Source: Thermoplasmata archaeon (GTDB lineage Archaea > Thermoplasmatota > Thermoplasmata > Thermoplasmatales > Thermoplasmataceae). From it: DNA of 23,592 nucleotides. The DNA lies in NCBI GenBank assembly GCA_021850835.1, contig JAJZKS010000003.1, positions 1-23,592 of the forward strand, written 5' to 3'. A program made the position numbers and the translations under genes. Below the pieces are notes generated by a model. The model ran no database searches. It saw only the letters and a program-made list of their open reading frames with translations, and was not told the origin of the DNA. Below, in pieces: positions 1 through 8,718 of this stretch (positions within the stretch are counted from its first letter, which is position 1; every line of letters starts with the position of its first letter).

Positions 1-1
1 G

Positions 2-676
2 GGCTACGATGGAAAAGGGCAGTACTTAGTAAAGGGCGGAAAATTGGCAGAGGAACTTCCAGAGGGGAAATACGTGGTTGAAAGATTTATGGATTTCGAC
101 ATGGAAGCTTCAGTTATTGCTGCAAGGGACCCCAACAGGAATACTTCATTCTTTCAGCCCTCTCTAAATGTAAACTACAAAGGCATGCTTTACTACAATG
201 CGGCACCGATAGAGGACACAGGAATGAAGGCCATAGTGAAATCCCTGCTGGAAAAGCTGTCCTATGTGGGTGTTATCGGTGTTGAATTCTTCATTAAGGG
301 CGGAAAGCCTTACATAAATGAATTTGCCCCTAGGGTGCATAACTCAGGCCACCACACTTTGATGGGATCCTCAATCTCCCAGTTTGAGCAGCATATCAGG
401 GCCGTCTGTGGATTCCCACTTGCTGCGCCTGAACTCTACAGGCCATCTGGAATACTCAATCTTGTAGGAATATCCATGGACGATGAACTAAGGAAAAAAA
501 TCCTCTCTGTGCCCGAAACGCAAGTCTACTGGTATGGGAAGAATGGAATCAGAAAAAGGAGGAAAGTCGGTCATATTAATGTGTCTGCACAATCCTACCA
601 ATCCCTGCTTGATAGCATCAAGGACCTTTCAATGCTCGTTTACGGAAAAGATCTGGATGAGTTTTTTGGATACTGA
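2..676 (+). CDS. purK: 5-(carboxyamino)imidazole ribonucleotide synthase (PurK), 5' end missing
   Basis: Reading frame 2 is open from the window edge to a TGA at 674-676 and gives 225 residues, so roughly the first 150 residues of a normal PurK (about 370-380 aa) lie outside the window. The visible part begins with GYDGKGQ, the glycine-rich ATP-binding loop of the ATP-grasp fold. It later contains ERF, a GVEFF strand and NEFAPRVHNSGHHTL, the PurK form of the NExxPRxHNSGH metal/ATP site. PurK converts aminoimidazole ribonucleotide, bicarbonate and ATP to N5-CAIR in cytosolic purine synthesis, and PurE then isomerises the product. A TTG at 44 could be mistaken for the start, but the conserved loop lies upstream of it. 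The gene converges on the minus-strand regulator at 723-1238. Other ATP-grasp enzymes are unlikely given the NSGHH motif. Confidence 0.93.
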   Translation, partial: GYDGKGQYLVKGGKLAEELPEGKYVVERFMDFDMEASVIAARDPNRNTSFFQPSLNVNYKGMLYYNAAPIEDTGMKAIVKSLLEKLSYVGVIGVEFFIKGGKPYINEFAPRVHNSGHHTLMGSSISQFEQHIRAVCGFPLAAPELYRPSGILNLVGISMDDELRKKILSVPETQVYWYGKNGIRKRRKVGHINVSAQSYQSLLDSIKDLSMLVYGKDLDEFFGY

Positions 677-722
677 ACAAAAAAGTGGAATTTGTTGATC
701 GGCCAATATTATAAACATAATT

Positions 723-1238
723 TTAGAGTATCACCACTGCTTCCACACCCTCAACGGTCTTGAGGTCTGAAAGGAGCCTCCCGGGTATTGGGCTATCTGT
801 CACGATTGTAGCGCGGGGATCGTCAACGAGTTCAGGGTCATCAACCATTACCTGCCTTATGCTGATCCCTTCCCTTGCAATAATCTGGGACACGCCGGAT
901 ACAATGCCTGGCTGGGTTGCCTTCGTGGCCACTATCTGTATCACACCCATGCCTAGCTTAGTGCTGACCTTCCTGAAATCCGGTGATGGTTTAAGGTCAA
1001 GGAAAAACTTTGCCAGTTCCCCGTCCTCAACAATCTTGGAGAGAATGTCAAGGACGGCACGACGATCTACCCCAAGTGACATTGCTAGTGATGAGGCCTT
1101 TACTTCAACGTCATCGCTGTATATCCTAGGAGTTCCCTCATTGTCCTTTTTAACAGACATCCCAAGTGAGATAAGTTTCCTCAGCACCTTTGTCTGGGAT
1201 GGGTATTTCCTGAATTTTTCCTTGATGTAGTCCCACAT
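723..1238 (-). CDS. HTH plus ACT-domain regulator, radA operon partner
   Basis: This 171-aa protein has an N-terminal winged-helix-like part (about residues 1-85; KASSLAMSLGVDRRAV reads as a helix-turn-helix). The C-terminal part (about 98-171) has the strand-helix-strand order of an ACT domain, with GVIQIVATKATQPGIVS, GISIRQVMV and a final VEGVEAVVIL strand. This matches the archaeal group annotated as regulator of amino-acid metabolism with an ACT domain, which would sense a small ligand such as an amino acid; the ligand and targets are not visible. The gene starts 19 nt after the radA stop on the same strand, so the two are probably co-transcribed. The start ATG (1236-1238) has only a weak purine-rich GGGATC upstream. 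Downstream, a T6 tract on the minus strand (about 682-690) could end the transcript. Family assignment is fairly sure; function is inferred. Confidence 0.72.
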   Translation of the reverse strand: MWDYIKEKFRKYPSQTKVLRKLISLGMSVKKDNEGTPRIYSDDVEVKASSLAMSLGVDRRAVLDILSKIVEDGELAKFFLDLKPSPDFRKVSTKLGMGVIQIVATKATQPGIVSGVSQIIAREGISIRQVMVDDPELVDDPRATIVTDSPIPGRLLSDLKTVEGVEAVVIL

Positions 1239-1257
1239 TTCGATCCCAAATTTAGGA

Positions 1258-2223
1258 TTATACTCCGTCAGAAACGCCGTCTTCTGATATCTGTATGACA
1301 GTTTCGCCCTCTGGGAGATATGGAGAGTCGATCAGCCTAGCGATTCTCTTTCCACCCTTGCTCTTCCTCAGGTAGATCCTGAATGTGGCCGTATGCCCTA
1401 CAATGTTGCCTCCTATTGGGGCTGTTGGATCGCCAAAGAAGACGTCTGGCCTTGCTGATACCTGGTTTGTGACCCCTATCACTGCGTTATAGATTGTTGC
1501 GAATTTGAGCAGATCGTGCATGTGCCTGTTGAGAAGCTGTTGCCTCTCTGAAAGTGATCCCCTGCCCATGTACTCCGACCTGAAATGGGATGTGAGTGAG
1601 TCTACTATGAGCAGCTTGATTGGGAACTCCTTTCCCAATTCAATGGCACGCTCTGCCAGAAGAATCTGGTGGTGTGAGTTGTAAGCCCTTGCAACGTGGA
1701 TTCTCTTCAAGACTGTGTCGGGATCAGCCCCTCTTGACTTGGACATTTGTATTATTCTTTCAGGCCTGAAGGTATTCTCTGTATCTATGATAAGGACATC
1801 CGAATCAAAGCCGCCCTGTTCAGGCGGAAGTGTTGCGTTAACTGCAGCCTGGTGCATGATCTGGGTCTTTCCAGAGCCAAACTCACCAAAGAATTCTGTG
1901 ATCGCCTGTGTTTCAAACCCTCCTCCAAGGAGATTGTCTAGGTTCTTGCTCCCGGTGCTGAGCTTCAGGACATCCTTCCTTCTTTCAAGGATCTGCTCTC
2001 CAGTTTCGAAGTTCCCTATATCAGCGGACTTTCTGGCAGCGGCAATGATCTTTATCGCAGTCCCCTCAGCTATGCCTGCCATCTCTGATAGATCCTTTGG
2101 AGAAGCAACTGCAATGGTCATAATGTCATCCAGTCCGTTCTCTCTTAACTTCTCTGCTGTTGCTTCCCCCACGCCCGGGAGATCCTCAATTGTCATCTTC
2201 TTCTCTTCTTTGCTTCCTGCCAT
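1258..2223 (-). CDS. radA: DNA repair and recombination protein RadA
   Basis: RadA is the archaeal Rad51/RecA recombinase, which forms filaments on single-stranded DNA and performs ATP-driven strand exchange. The 321-aa length is standard. Visible elements in order: an N-terminal helix-hairpin-helix domain ([19 protein letters not shown], residues 12-30); the FETG polymerisation segment (72-75); Walker A GEFGSGKT (113-120); Walker B LLIVD (204-208) followed by [20 protein letters not shown]; and the L2 DNA-binding region beginning [14 protein letters not shown] (253-266). No intein interrupts Walker A. The ATG at 2221-2223 is preceded on the minus strand by GGGTG, a possible ribosome-binding site; a shorter start at Met10 would also keep the whole HhH domain. 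The HTH/ACT regulator gene follows 34 nt after the last radA sense codon and is likely in the same transcript. Confidence 0.97.
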   Translation of the reverse strand: MAGSKEEKKMTIEDLPGVGEATAEKLRENGLDDIMTIAVASPKDLSEMAGIAEGTAIKIIAAARKSADIGNFETGEQILERRKDVLKLSTGSKNLDNLLGGGFETQAITEFFGEFGSGKTQIMHQAAVNATLPPEQGGFDSDVLIIDTENTFRPERIIQMSKSRGADPDTVLKRIHVARAYNSHHQILLAERAIELGKEFPIKLLIVDSLTSHFRSEYMGRGSLSERQQLLNRHMHDLLKFATIYNAVIGVTNQVSARPDVFFGDPTAPIGGNIVGHTATFRIYLRKSKGGKRIARLIDSPYLPEGETVIQISEDGVSDGV

Positions 2224-2626
2224 TTATACACCCTGCTTCAGTATTTCTTTGGTTCATGCCCATTGAAATGTTGCCCAACTTTGTACCAGACATTCAAAGA
2301 AACTAAGCCGTTAATGGCCCAGTTCCTATTTTATCTGATATTTTTGGGTTGCTTATTTACTAATTGAATAGGTGAATATAATACTTTAATGCACAAATTA
2401 TCTAGTTAAGGGAATATACCCCGAACTGAATCCTTTTGCATCAAAGTGACCTTCACCAAGGGCTGTGCAATTAGTTAACAATCCAATTTGTATACAAGCT
2501 ATATCCTTTCTGGTTGCACTGAAAAATGAGAAAATGAGTTTTTTTGAACATTAGAAATACTTTCAACCATGGCTTTTTTTGGGCAACAGTTTTTAAAAAG
2601 GATACATTAAGGTAATTCATTAAATT
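2224..2626. other. 403-bp intergenic promoter region between radA and the surface-protein gene
   Basis: This AT-rich stretch separates the divergent radA and 2627-6376 genes. I see no credible coding sequence on either strand. It contains the TATA box for the plus-strand gene (2590-2600) and must hold the radA promoter; AT-rich candidates such as the minus-strand reading of 2324-2336 are not decisive. The region holds several T or A runs but no long inverted repeat that I can see. Confidence 0.6.
2590..2600 (+). promoter_or_regulatory. TATA box of the large surface-protein gene
   Basis: TTTTTAAAAAG is centred about 32 nt before the ATG at 2627, so transcription should begin a few nt before the start codon, giving a nearly leaderless mRNA. 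No good ribosome-binding site lies close to the ATG. Confidence 0.6.
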
Positions 2627-5600
2627 ATGAGAAAAATTACTATTCTTGGCATTATGGTCATATTGTTTGCAGCCTTGGTGCCCGGTGTCACAGGGAACTC
2701 ACTGGCCCTCAATGGCCATTCAGTTACTGCTTACAGCCTTGATTTCAGTTCTTTTAGGGCTGGTTCCTACCCATCTAATTTGAGCTGGATAAACTTCCAC
2801 AACATAAACGCAAACCAGTATTCCAAATTCTCCGTAGAGCCATCAAAGTTCGGGAACGGCCTTTTGGAATCCACCCATGACTACTCGAACGTGGGGAACG
2901 CTTTCTTGGACATTGGGATGAGCCTCTTCCAAAATTATACCTTAAAGATCACCTTCGCTTGGTCCCCAAATAACAGTTATTCTGGAACTGGAAACAACAT
3001 ATTTTTTGAAAATGGTTCTGTCTCCCTCCTTCATTATAAATTCGGCGAGGGTTACAACAAGAGCCTTTACCTTGAGGGGAGGAAAACTGTAGAGCTGGGT
3101 CCGGAACCACCTCCTTTTGATTTGTATACCCTTCAGATTTCTGGTTCAGAACCTGATGGGACTATATACACCGGTATCGCACCGGGCTTCAACCAGTCCT
3201 CCCATACGCCATTCCTGTTTAATGACAGCTTCCATAATGCCCCCAGCAACTGCAATTTCTTGTTTGGAGGTGCTTTTTCCAACATTACCATATACAACAT
3301 ATACTTCAGCAACAACATTAGCGGTTTCAACACTGTGAACCAGGGCCAGAGCATTGGCTACAGGGAAACCAACATCTCTTCAGTTTATTTTAAAGGGTTT
3401 AACCCAGATCTTCAGGCAAAACCATTGGTTGACTGGTTGGATAACTCTATCCTTTATGCAACCAAGGCAAATGGTTCAGAAATATACAGCTATAATTTTT
3501 ATAACAACACAATGAAGGCATTATCAACACTGCAAACCTCGCAAGAGTTGTTCACCACTGCAGGAACAGCATCAAATGGGTACTTTCTCACAGGGAATAG
3601 CACTGGGACCACCATTGATGTTTACAATTACACAACAGGAGTGTTCACTGCTTACCAAATAGATAGGGCCCCAGAATCTGGGTTGACTGTTTTCCCTGCT
3701 GGCAATGCTATTTATGTGCAGTATGGAAATGGTTCGCTTTATGTGTACAATAAAGATGCAAGGGAAGTAAGGGGCAACATCTCATTTCAGGCCAGCTATA
3801 TTCCACTACAGTCCTGGATAGAGGGTTCATCACTCATCACAGAAATTTATGATAACAACACAGGAAATTTTTCTGCTTATGAGATCGGGCCTGATGGAGA
3901 ACTTACAGACCTCTCAACCATGAACCTGGGGGAAGTGGATTTCAGGCCAACTTTTTTTCACCAGGCATCCTCGGGACTTGTTTCCAGTTCAGTGCTTTCT
4001 ATTGGGAATTACCTTCATTCATCCTATAGCCTTGCGGGAGACAGTTATGTCCCATATGCAATTGAATCAAACTTTACCGTAAAAGATTCATCGGGTTCCA
4101 GATTTATGTTAGAAAACAATAGTGGTGTGTATCTCCAGGATCAAGGTTGCATGAACCTGACAAACGTGAACATGAACTTTCAGTTTCTTAGCTTCAACAG
4201 TAACTTTACAAGAGGAGTGTCGATCAACAACAGGACCATTACCCTTTATACAACTTCCAACCAAGAATTTTCTCCGGACAATATCTCACTCATCATTTCA
4301 GTTCCGGGCATCATAAGAGGCAATGTGTCACTGCATTACAGCATCACCTCAAAGGTGAATTATACCGTTAATGCTACGTTGGGAAACATTTCTATTGAAA
4401 CCACTGGAGAGTATGCCAACTTTTCCACCAGCGGATTCGAATCTGGGAGTTACATGTTCAAAATCTCTGCAACCAATATTGCAGGATACTCCTCAGCATA
4501 TGAGAAACAAGTTTCTGTAGACAATTATCGCCCTGAAATCTTATCATCACCAGGCAATGGAACCCTGTTGCTTTCGGGCTCAACCATAAAGTTCACAGTC
4601 ACAAACATATCTGGAAATTTTTACACCACAGTTGAAGAACCCGGCGGGCATTACCTTAACTTCTCAGGAAATGGTTTCAATGTTACTGACCATGTTAATT
4701 CGGGCCCTTTCAACATTTCATTATCTGTGACTGACCAGTTTGGGCTTCAGCACAACTTCACATTTATGTTTGCCACTGAAGAGGTTAATTACTCTGAATA
4801 TCACACAAACATCCGGCCGGGATCCTACCTTCCATCTGGAAATTTGAACCTTAGCTGGACAAATACATCATTTGCATCCGGTTACAACCTTACTGTTATG
4901 TCCAAAAGCCAGGATCTGGCCTTGCAAACTATTTCAAATTATACCCATCTTAAACTCGGCCCAGGTTATTTTACTATTCTCCTGAATGCTACCAGCTCCT
5001 CCGGCACTGAAGTACGGTTGGTGAATGAATCATTTACCGTCCAGGATTTCAATCCTGAACTTTCGGTCAGCGAAACACCTGGCCACTATTTTTCGTTCTA
5101 TGGAAATTCGCCCAACAGCAGCCTTGGCATAGAAGCGACTACAAATGTCTCCTGCAGGTTTTGGCTGAATGCGACTGGCCCGGGAGGCAGTGACAATTTT
5201 TACAACGGAAACGGTACTCTTCTGAACTTCACAATAAACGGCAGCCTTGGGCTTTTCACTGAAAATGGCAGATACGAGATTGGAGTTGCGGCTATGGAAA
5301 AGAGTGGAAGAGCAGCTGGCTTCTCTTTCAATATTTCTGTTAACAACACGATACCGGCCTTGGGTATAGGCAATAGAACCCTGTACTTCAATGAATCACT
5401 AGCCAGGATTCCCATCAGGTTCGCGGGAAATACAACTTACTGGTACAGGTCAGTTGGGGTTTTCCAAAACAACACAACATTGGACAGCCCATTCTTGAAA
5501 GTTGAAAACCTCAGCACCAACATTGTTCTAAGCGCCAGAACCATTTGGGGCAATTATAACCACACCGATCTGCAGCTTGTATATTTCAATGGGAGACCGG

Positions 5601-6376
5601 AAATATCGCTCAATGTTTCTCGGTATCAGCTAATCTACTCAAGAACTTTCACAATATCATACAGCATCTATGATCCGGTCAACTTATCCAGGGTCAATCT
5701 GACAGTGGGGGACGTTTCGGAACACTTAGGCGACGTTCCCCGTGGAAAGGTACACTTTACTGTTAACAGGGATGGTCTTTACAACATAAGCCTGGAGGCC
5801 TCGGACGCCTGCGGAAATGCCAATTCCAGTGGCATTATGGAGGTAAGCAGCCACTATTTTCCAGACATAAAATCGGTAAAACCGGAAATATTTGCCTTTA
5901 TGGGGATCGTACACCTAAATGCAATCTTGAAAGGAAAAAGCCTCGAATCAGTCAATTTAACCTGGAGCCTGGATGGAAAGCCAGTTGGAACCGGGAAAAG
6001 CCTCTGGGCATTTATCCTGCCGGGGAGCCATACATTTGTCCTTTCGATTCACTACCATTCAAAGACTTTTTCAGTGGATAAAAGTGTGTTTACATTGGGA
6101 TTCATTCCGGAACTCTCAGGAATATTGGCATTGGCATCAGCCTTATTGTACAGGAAATATTCTGGAAGGCCTGATCCCCAGATGTCGAGAGACCTGATAT
6201 TCCAAAATCTTGGAAAAAGCAGGAAAGAAATCTTCAGGATTGGGAAAAGAACAGGATTGAGAGTTTCAACCATTACGGACACAATACGGGAAATGCAGAA
6301 ATCAAACCAGGTTGTGCTGCTAAAGGATCCTGATGGAGTGGCCTATATCATGGACCCCGGAGCTGCCAATGAATGA
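2627..6376 (+). CDS. Giant secreted sequon-rich surface protein with TM anchor and cytosolic winged-helix tail
   Basis: This 1249-aa protein has a signal peptide (about 1-23: Arg-Lys, then a hydrophobic core ending PGVTG). A very long extracellular part carries roughly 60 N-x-S/T sequons. The first about 240 residues look like a jelly-roll/concanavalin-type domain. A segment with short repeated strands (about 255-450) resembles a propeller, and several Ig/fibronectin-like beta-sandwich segments follow (about 540-1100). A hydrophobic segment (about 1155-1175, GFIPELSGILALASALLY) is followed by basic residues. After it, residues 1187-1243 read as a winged helix: RKEIFRIGKRTGLRVSTITD is a helix-turn-helix, and the stretch after it ending DPDGVAYIM would be the wing. 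The topology is thus outside sensor/adhesin, one membrane helix, inside DNA- or protein-binding domain. I do not recognise a named family. A role as an envelope sensor or surface-layer component is inference. The small surface protein at 6490 lies just downstream but has its own TATA-like element. Confidence 0.85.
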   Translation: MRKITILGIMVILFAALVPGVTGNSLALNGHSVTAYSLDFSSFRAGSYPSNLSWINFHNINANQYSKFSVEPSKFGNGLLESTHDYSNVGNAFLDIGMSLFQNYTLKITFAWSPNNSYSGTGNNIFFENGSVSLLHYKFGEGYNKSLYLEGRKTVELGPEPPPFDLYTLQISGSEPDGTIYTGIAPGFNQSSHTPFLFNDSFHNAPSNCNFLFGGAFSNITIYNIYFSNNISGFNTVNQGQSIGYRETNISSVYFKGFNPDLQAKPLVDWLDNSILYATKANGSEIYSYNFYNNTMKALSTLQTSQELFTTAGTASNGYFLTGNSTGTTIDVYNYTTGVFTAYQIDRAPESGLTVFPAGNAIYVQYGNGSLYVYNKDAREVRGNISFQASYIPLQSWIEGSSLITEIYDNNTGNFSAYEIGPDGELTDLSTMNLGEVDFRPTFFHQASSGLVSSSVLSIGNYLHSSYSLAGDSYVPYAIESNFTVKDSSGSRFMLENNSGVYLQDQGCMNLTNVNMNFQFLSFNSNFTRGVSINNRTITLYTTSNQEFSPDNISLIISVPGIIRGNVSLHYSITSKVNYTVNATLGNISIETTGEYANFSTSGFESGSYMFKISATNIAGYSSAYEKQVSVDNYRPEILSSPGNGTLLLSGSTIKFTVTNISGNFYTTVEEPGGHYLNFSGNGFNVTDHVNSGPFNISLSVTDQFGLQHNFTFMFATEEVNYSEYHTNIRPGSYLPSGNLNLSWTNTSFASGYNLTVMSKSQDLALQTISNYTHLKLGPGYFTILLNATSSSGTEVRLVNESFTVQDFNPELSVSETPGHYFSFYGNSPNSSLGIEATTNVSCRFWLNATGPGGSDNFYNGNGTLLNFTINGSLGLFTENGRYEIGVAAMEKSGRAAGFSFNISVNNTIPALGIGNRTLYFNESLARIPIRFAGNTTYWYRSVGVFQNNTTLDSPFLKVENLSTNIVLSARTIWGNYNHTDLQLVYFNGRPEISLNVSRYQLIYSRTFTISYSIYDPVNLSRVNLTVGDVSEHLGDVPRGKVHFTVNRDGLYNISLEASDACGNANSSGIMEVSSHYFPDIKSVKPEIFAFMGIVHLNAILKGKSLESVNLTWSLDGKPVGTGKSLWAFILPGSHTFVLSIHYHSKTFSVDKSVFTLGFIPELSGILALASALLYRKYSGRPDPQMSRDLIFQNLGKSRKEIFRIGKRTGLRVSTITDTIREMQKSNQVVLLKDPDGVAYIMDPGAANE

Positions 6377-6448
6377 TGTCAATGTAGGATACCTGAGTCC
6401 ATTTGATATTAAATTGGGGTTTGGATTAACGTTCTGAAGCTAAGTAAA

Positions 6449-6461
6449 GTTATTTAAGAGG
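6449..6461 (+). promoter_or_regulatory. TATA-like element before the 191-aa surface protein
   Basis: GTTATTTAAGAGG contains a TTTAAG core about 35 nt before the ATG at 6490, consistent with a transcript starting around 6480 and a very short leader. It suggests that the small surface protein can be transcribed separately from the large gene upstream. Confidence 0.4.
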
Positions 6462-6489
6462 ATTTTGCATTCGGCAATGCCAGATATTC

Positions 6490-7065
6490 ATGAAGAAGAT
6501 ACAGGTTCTCGCTGCATTAGCTTTCTTTTCAGTATTCATAATTGCATTAGCGCCAGCTTCATCCGCAGCACAAACTCCCACAATTACATTGCCTCCAGCT
6601 ACTCTCCCTGCATATACTTATTACATCAACGGGACGGAAAACCACTATACTATTTCAAACCCACAGTGGCAACTTCTCTTTGAGAAAGTATTCAATAACC
6701 AGACAATGGTTTCATACAACTGGAGCCAGAACACCACCGAGGATCTTATCGTCTTTGACCTTTCATACACGGGGCTCAACCACTATGGCCTTGCTCTTAT
6801 CACTCAACTTTCGGCGATAGGATCCCCTTCAGCACAAAACATGTCTGAGGCCTTCAATAACACCAAAAACGGCCAATCCCTTGTAAAAAGCGGAGGAAGC
6901 ACACTTACAAACATACAGGCCCTTGATGCGGGAGCATACCCGGGATTCAGCTGGTCGCAGGTGAAGGTAAAACCGTTATCCTCTGAGTACAGGGATGCCG
7001 GCATAATTGTGGCTATAATCGCCGTGACCTTTGTCCTTTACTTCTACTTCAACCGCAAGAGATAA
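6490..7065 (+). CDS. Small secreted, C-terminally membrane-anchored surface protein
   Basis: This 191-aa protein has a clear signal peptide (MKKIQVLAALAFFSVFII, then a small-residue cleavage region ending about residue 26). An Asn/Thr/Tyr-rich outside domain with several N-x-S/T sequons follows. A C-terminal hydrophobic helix (about 170-187, AGIIVAIIAVTFVLYFYF) is closed by NRKR. The protein would sit on the outer face of the membrane with only a few residues inside. I recognise no catalytic motif and no family. It lies 113 bp after the giant surface protein on the same strand and shares its topology minus the cytosolic domain, so the two may work together in the cell envelope; this is inferred from position only. 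The ATG at 6490 is chosen because the signal peptide starts there; an upstream ATG at 6477 is in another frame. Confidence 0.85.
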   Translation: MKKIQVLAALAFFSVFIIALAPASSAAQTPTITLPPATLPAYTYYINGTENHYTISNPQWQLLFEKVFNNQTMVSYNWSQNTTEDLIVFDLSYTGLNHYGLALITQLSAIGSPSAQNMSEAFNNTKNGQSLVKSGGSTLTNIQALDAGAYPGFSWSQVKVKPLSSEYRDAGIIVAIIAVTFVLYFYFNRKR

Positions 7066-7135
7066 GCTCAGGTTACCTGCCAATTCTTTAATATTCCCTT
7101 TCAATGGAATACAATCCCCCATTGGCCATTGATTA

Positions 7136-7141
7136 GGGTGA
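7136..7141 (+). promoter_or_regulatory. Ribosome-binding site of the Mut7-C gene
   Basis: GGGTGA lies 3 nt before the ATG at 7145 and matches the archaeal anti-Shine-Dalgarno (GGTGA core). It supports this start and implies a transcript with a leader, unlike most single genes in the window. Confidence 0.55.
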
Positions 7142-7144
7142 AAC

Positions 7145-7612
7145 ATGAAAGAAGATAAGTTCTATGCGGACAGCATGCTGGGCAAACTTGCAAGGTGGCT
7201 TCGCCTCATGGGTTTTAGCGTGGAATATGCAACACCTGATCTTTCAGACGACGAAATCATGAAATATTGCAGGGAAAAAGGCCTTTTTCTGATAACAAGG
7301 GATAAGGAGCTATCTGCCAGATACCAAGATTCAATATATATGGAATCAGACAGTTATGAAGAACAGCTAAAGGCCTTTACCAGCAAATTCAGGCCTTCCC
7401 AAGAGCTCTATTTCACCAGGTGCCCACTCTGCAATGGTTCTGTAAGGAAAATGAAGACAGCGGACTTTGAGGGAGATCTGCCAGAAGGAATAAGACTGAG
7501 GCAGCACCATATCTATGCGTGCGAGAAATGTGGGAAAGCTTACTGGGAAGGGAGCCATTTTGATGCAATTTTAAAGAAGATAAATGGAATCATGAACGAG
7601 GGCCAATCATGA
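7145..7612 (+). CDS. Mut7-C RNase domain protein (PIN-like fold with zinc ribbon)
   Basis: This 155-aa protein matches the Mut7-C family (formerly DUF82): a PIN-like nuclease core followed by a zinc ribbon. The N-terminal FYADSMLGKLARWLRLMGF is the family hallmark with Asp9. Acidic residues D35/D36 and the ITRDKEL motif (Asp53) complete the presumed metal site. The ribbon is formed by CPLC (93-96) and CEKC (126-129). By analogy with C. elegans MUT-7 and other PIN-fold proteins it is a predicted cytosolic ribonuclease; activity in archaea is inferred. Its last codons overlap the Pelota start by four bases (ATGA, 7609-7612), so the two are translationally coupled. Length is usual for the stand-alone archaeal form. 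Confidence 0.88.
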   Translation: MKEDKFYADSMLGKLARWLRLMGFSVEYATPDLSDDEIMKYCREKGLFLITRDKELSARYQDSIYMESDSYEEQLKAFTSKFRPSQELYFTRCPLCNGSVRKMKTADFEGDLPEGIRLRQHHIYACEKCGKAYWEGSHFDAILKKINGIMNEGQS

Positions 7613-8643
7613 GAATACTTGAAGCTGAAAAGGAGCCAGATTTCATCAGCCTTCACGTAGAGTCTGACGATGACCTGTGGTACCTCCACAATATCATATC
7701 GCCAAACGACCGTGTAAAAATGACAGTTCTCAGGAGGCTTGAAAAGCAACAGGACATGACACGGTCAAAGGAAACTCCAAGAAAACCAGTAACCCTTACA
7801 ATAAGCGTTGAAAGCGTTGAATTCCAGGAATTCTCCGGTACCTTGAGAGTGCTTGGAACCGTGATTTCAGGTTCAGAGGATGCCCTCGGGCAACACCAGT
7901 CTTTCGCCATTTCCCCCGGTGATACGTTTATGCTGTCTAAAGCGGATTGGAGCGACCAGCAGAGAAAACTGTTCCAGGAAGGTGTTGAAAACAAGTTTTC
8001 TGACATGTATTACTTTGTTGTAATAGACGATGAAACAGCATTTATTGAAAGCCTCAAGAGCTACGGGATCCAGTCGCTTGGAAAAATTGATTCACATAAG
8101 ACTGGCAAACATTACGCTTCAGATTATTCTGAAGACAAATACTTGAGGGAAGTTTATGACAGCCTCGCCAGGGCCGTTCCAGAGGGTTCCAGCGTGATTG
8201 TCCTTGGAAGTGGCTTCACCCGTGATAAATTTGTTCAGCTTGCAAAGTCATTCCAGACTAAATTTTCCTTCTTTACTTTCCCGACTGCGAGGTCAGATGA
8301 GGGAGCAATATGGGAATTCCTAAACACCCCTGAATCTGAGGAGATCCTGAAAGACTTCAGGCTTTCAGGGGATTCACGCCTAGTGGAGGAGTTCCTGAAG
8401 AGGTTAAAGACCACTGAGGAGGCAACATACGGGTACGAAGCTGTTAAGAATGCTATTGAACTAGGGGCTGTGGAAGTATTAGCCATCTCTGAGGAGAAAT
8501 TCAGGACTGAACAAGGAAGGGAACTCCTGGAACTTGCAGATAATTTTGGGACAGCAGTGCACATAATCAGCCTCACCGGAGAGAAAGGCAACATCGTAAA
8601 GAATTTTGGGGGGTATTGTGCCCTGTTGAGATATAAGGTTTGA
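7609..8643 (+). CDS. pelA: Ribosome rescue factor Pelota (archaeal Dom34)
   Basis: This 344-aa protein has the length and three-domain layout of archaeal Pelota: an N-terminal Sm-like domain opening with MRILEAEKEPDFISLHVESD and the DDLWYLHNII segment, then central and C-terminal eRF1-like domains. It lacks the GGQ peptide-release motif, as expected for Pelota rather than release factor aRF1. Pelota enters the A site of stalled ribosomes with aEF1A (the archaeal Hbs1 equivalent) and, with ABCE1, splits them. In this window it is translationally coupled to the Mut7-C RNase-domain gene, which suggests that rescue and RNA cleavage are linked here. The stop TGA is at 8641-8643, just before the tRNA-Glu promoter. 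Assignment is firm; the functional link with Mut7-C is inference. Confidence 0.95.
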   Translation: MRILEAEKEPDFISLHVESDDDLWYLHNIISPNDRVKMTVLRRLEKQQDMTRSKETPRKPVTLTISVESVEFQEFSGTLRVLGTVISGSEDALGQHQSFAISPGDTFMLSKADWSDQQRKLFQEGVENKFSDMYYFVVIDDETAFIESLKSYGIQSLGKIDSHKTGKHYASDYSEDKYLREVYDSLARAVPEGSSVIVLGSGFTRDKFVQLAKSFQTKFSFFTFPTARSDEGAIWEFLNTPESEEILKDFRLSGDSRLVEEFLKRLKTTEEATYGYEAVKNAIELGAVEVLAISEEKFRTEQGRELLELADNFGTAVHIISLTGEKGNIVKNFGGYCALLRYKV

Positions 8644-8680
8644 CGCAGGAAAATAGAAAGGCAGCGCGCCTCTGTTCAGA

Positions 8681-8695
8681 AAATTAAATATAAGC
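8681..8695 (+). promoter_or_regulatory. TATA box of tRNA-Glu
   Basis: AAATTAAATATAAGC is centred about 31 nt before the tRNA 5' end at 8719, the usual distance for an archaeal tRNA promoter with a short 5' leader. Confidence 0.6.
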
Positions 8696-8718
8696 ATGTG
8701 GGCTGTAGGTTGTGCTCT

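Noticed and set aside
760..1230. Long open frame on the plus strand opposite the HTH/ACT gene
   Set aside because: It mirrors the real gene, is rich in Ser/Thr/Ile as antisense frames here are, and has no family resemblance or start signals.
1715..2266. Plus-strand frame of 183 codons opposite radA
   Set aside because: It is the antisense shadow of the well-conserved RadA coding sequence.
6060..6190. PEF-CTERM-like archaeosortase sorting signal in the giant surface protein (IPEL, hydrophobic stretch, basic residues)
   Set aside because: Sorting signals sit at the very C-terminus; here about 75 residues with a winged-helix pattern follow, so a permanent membrane helix is more likely.
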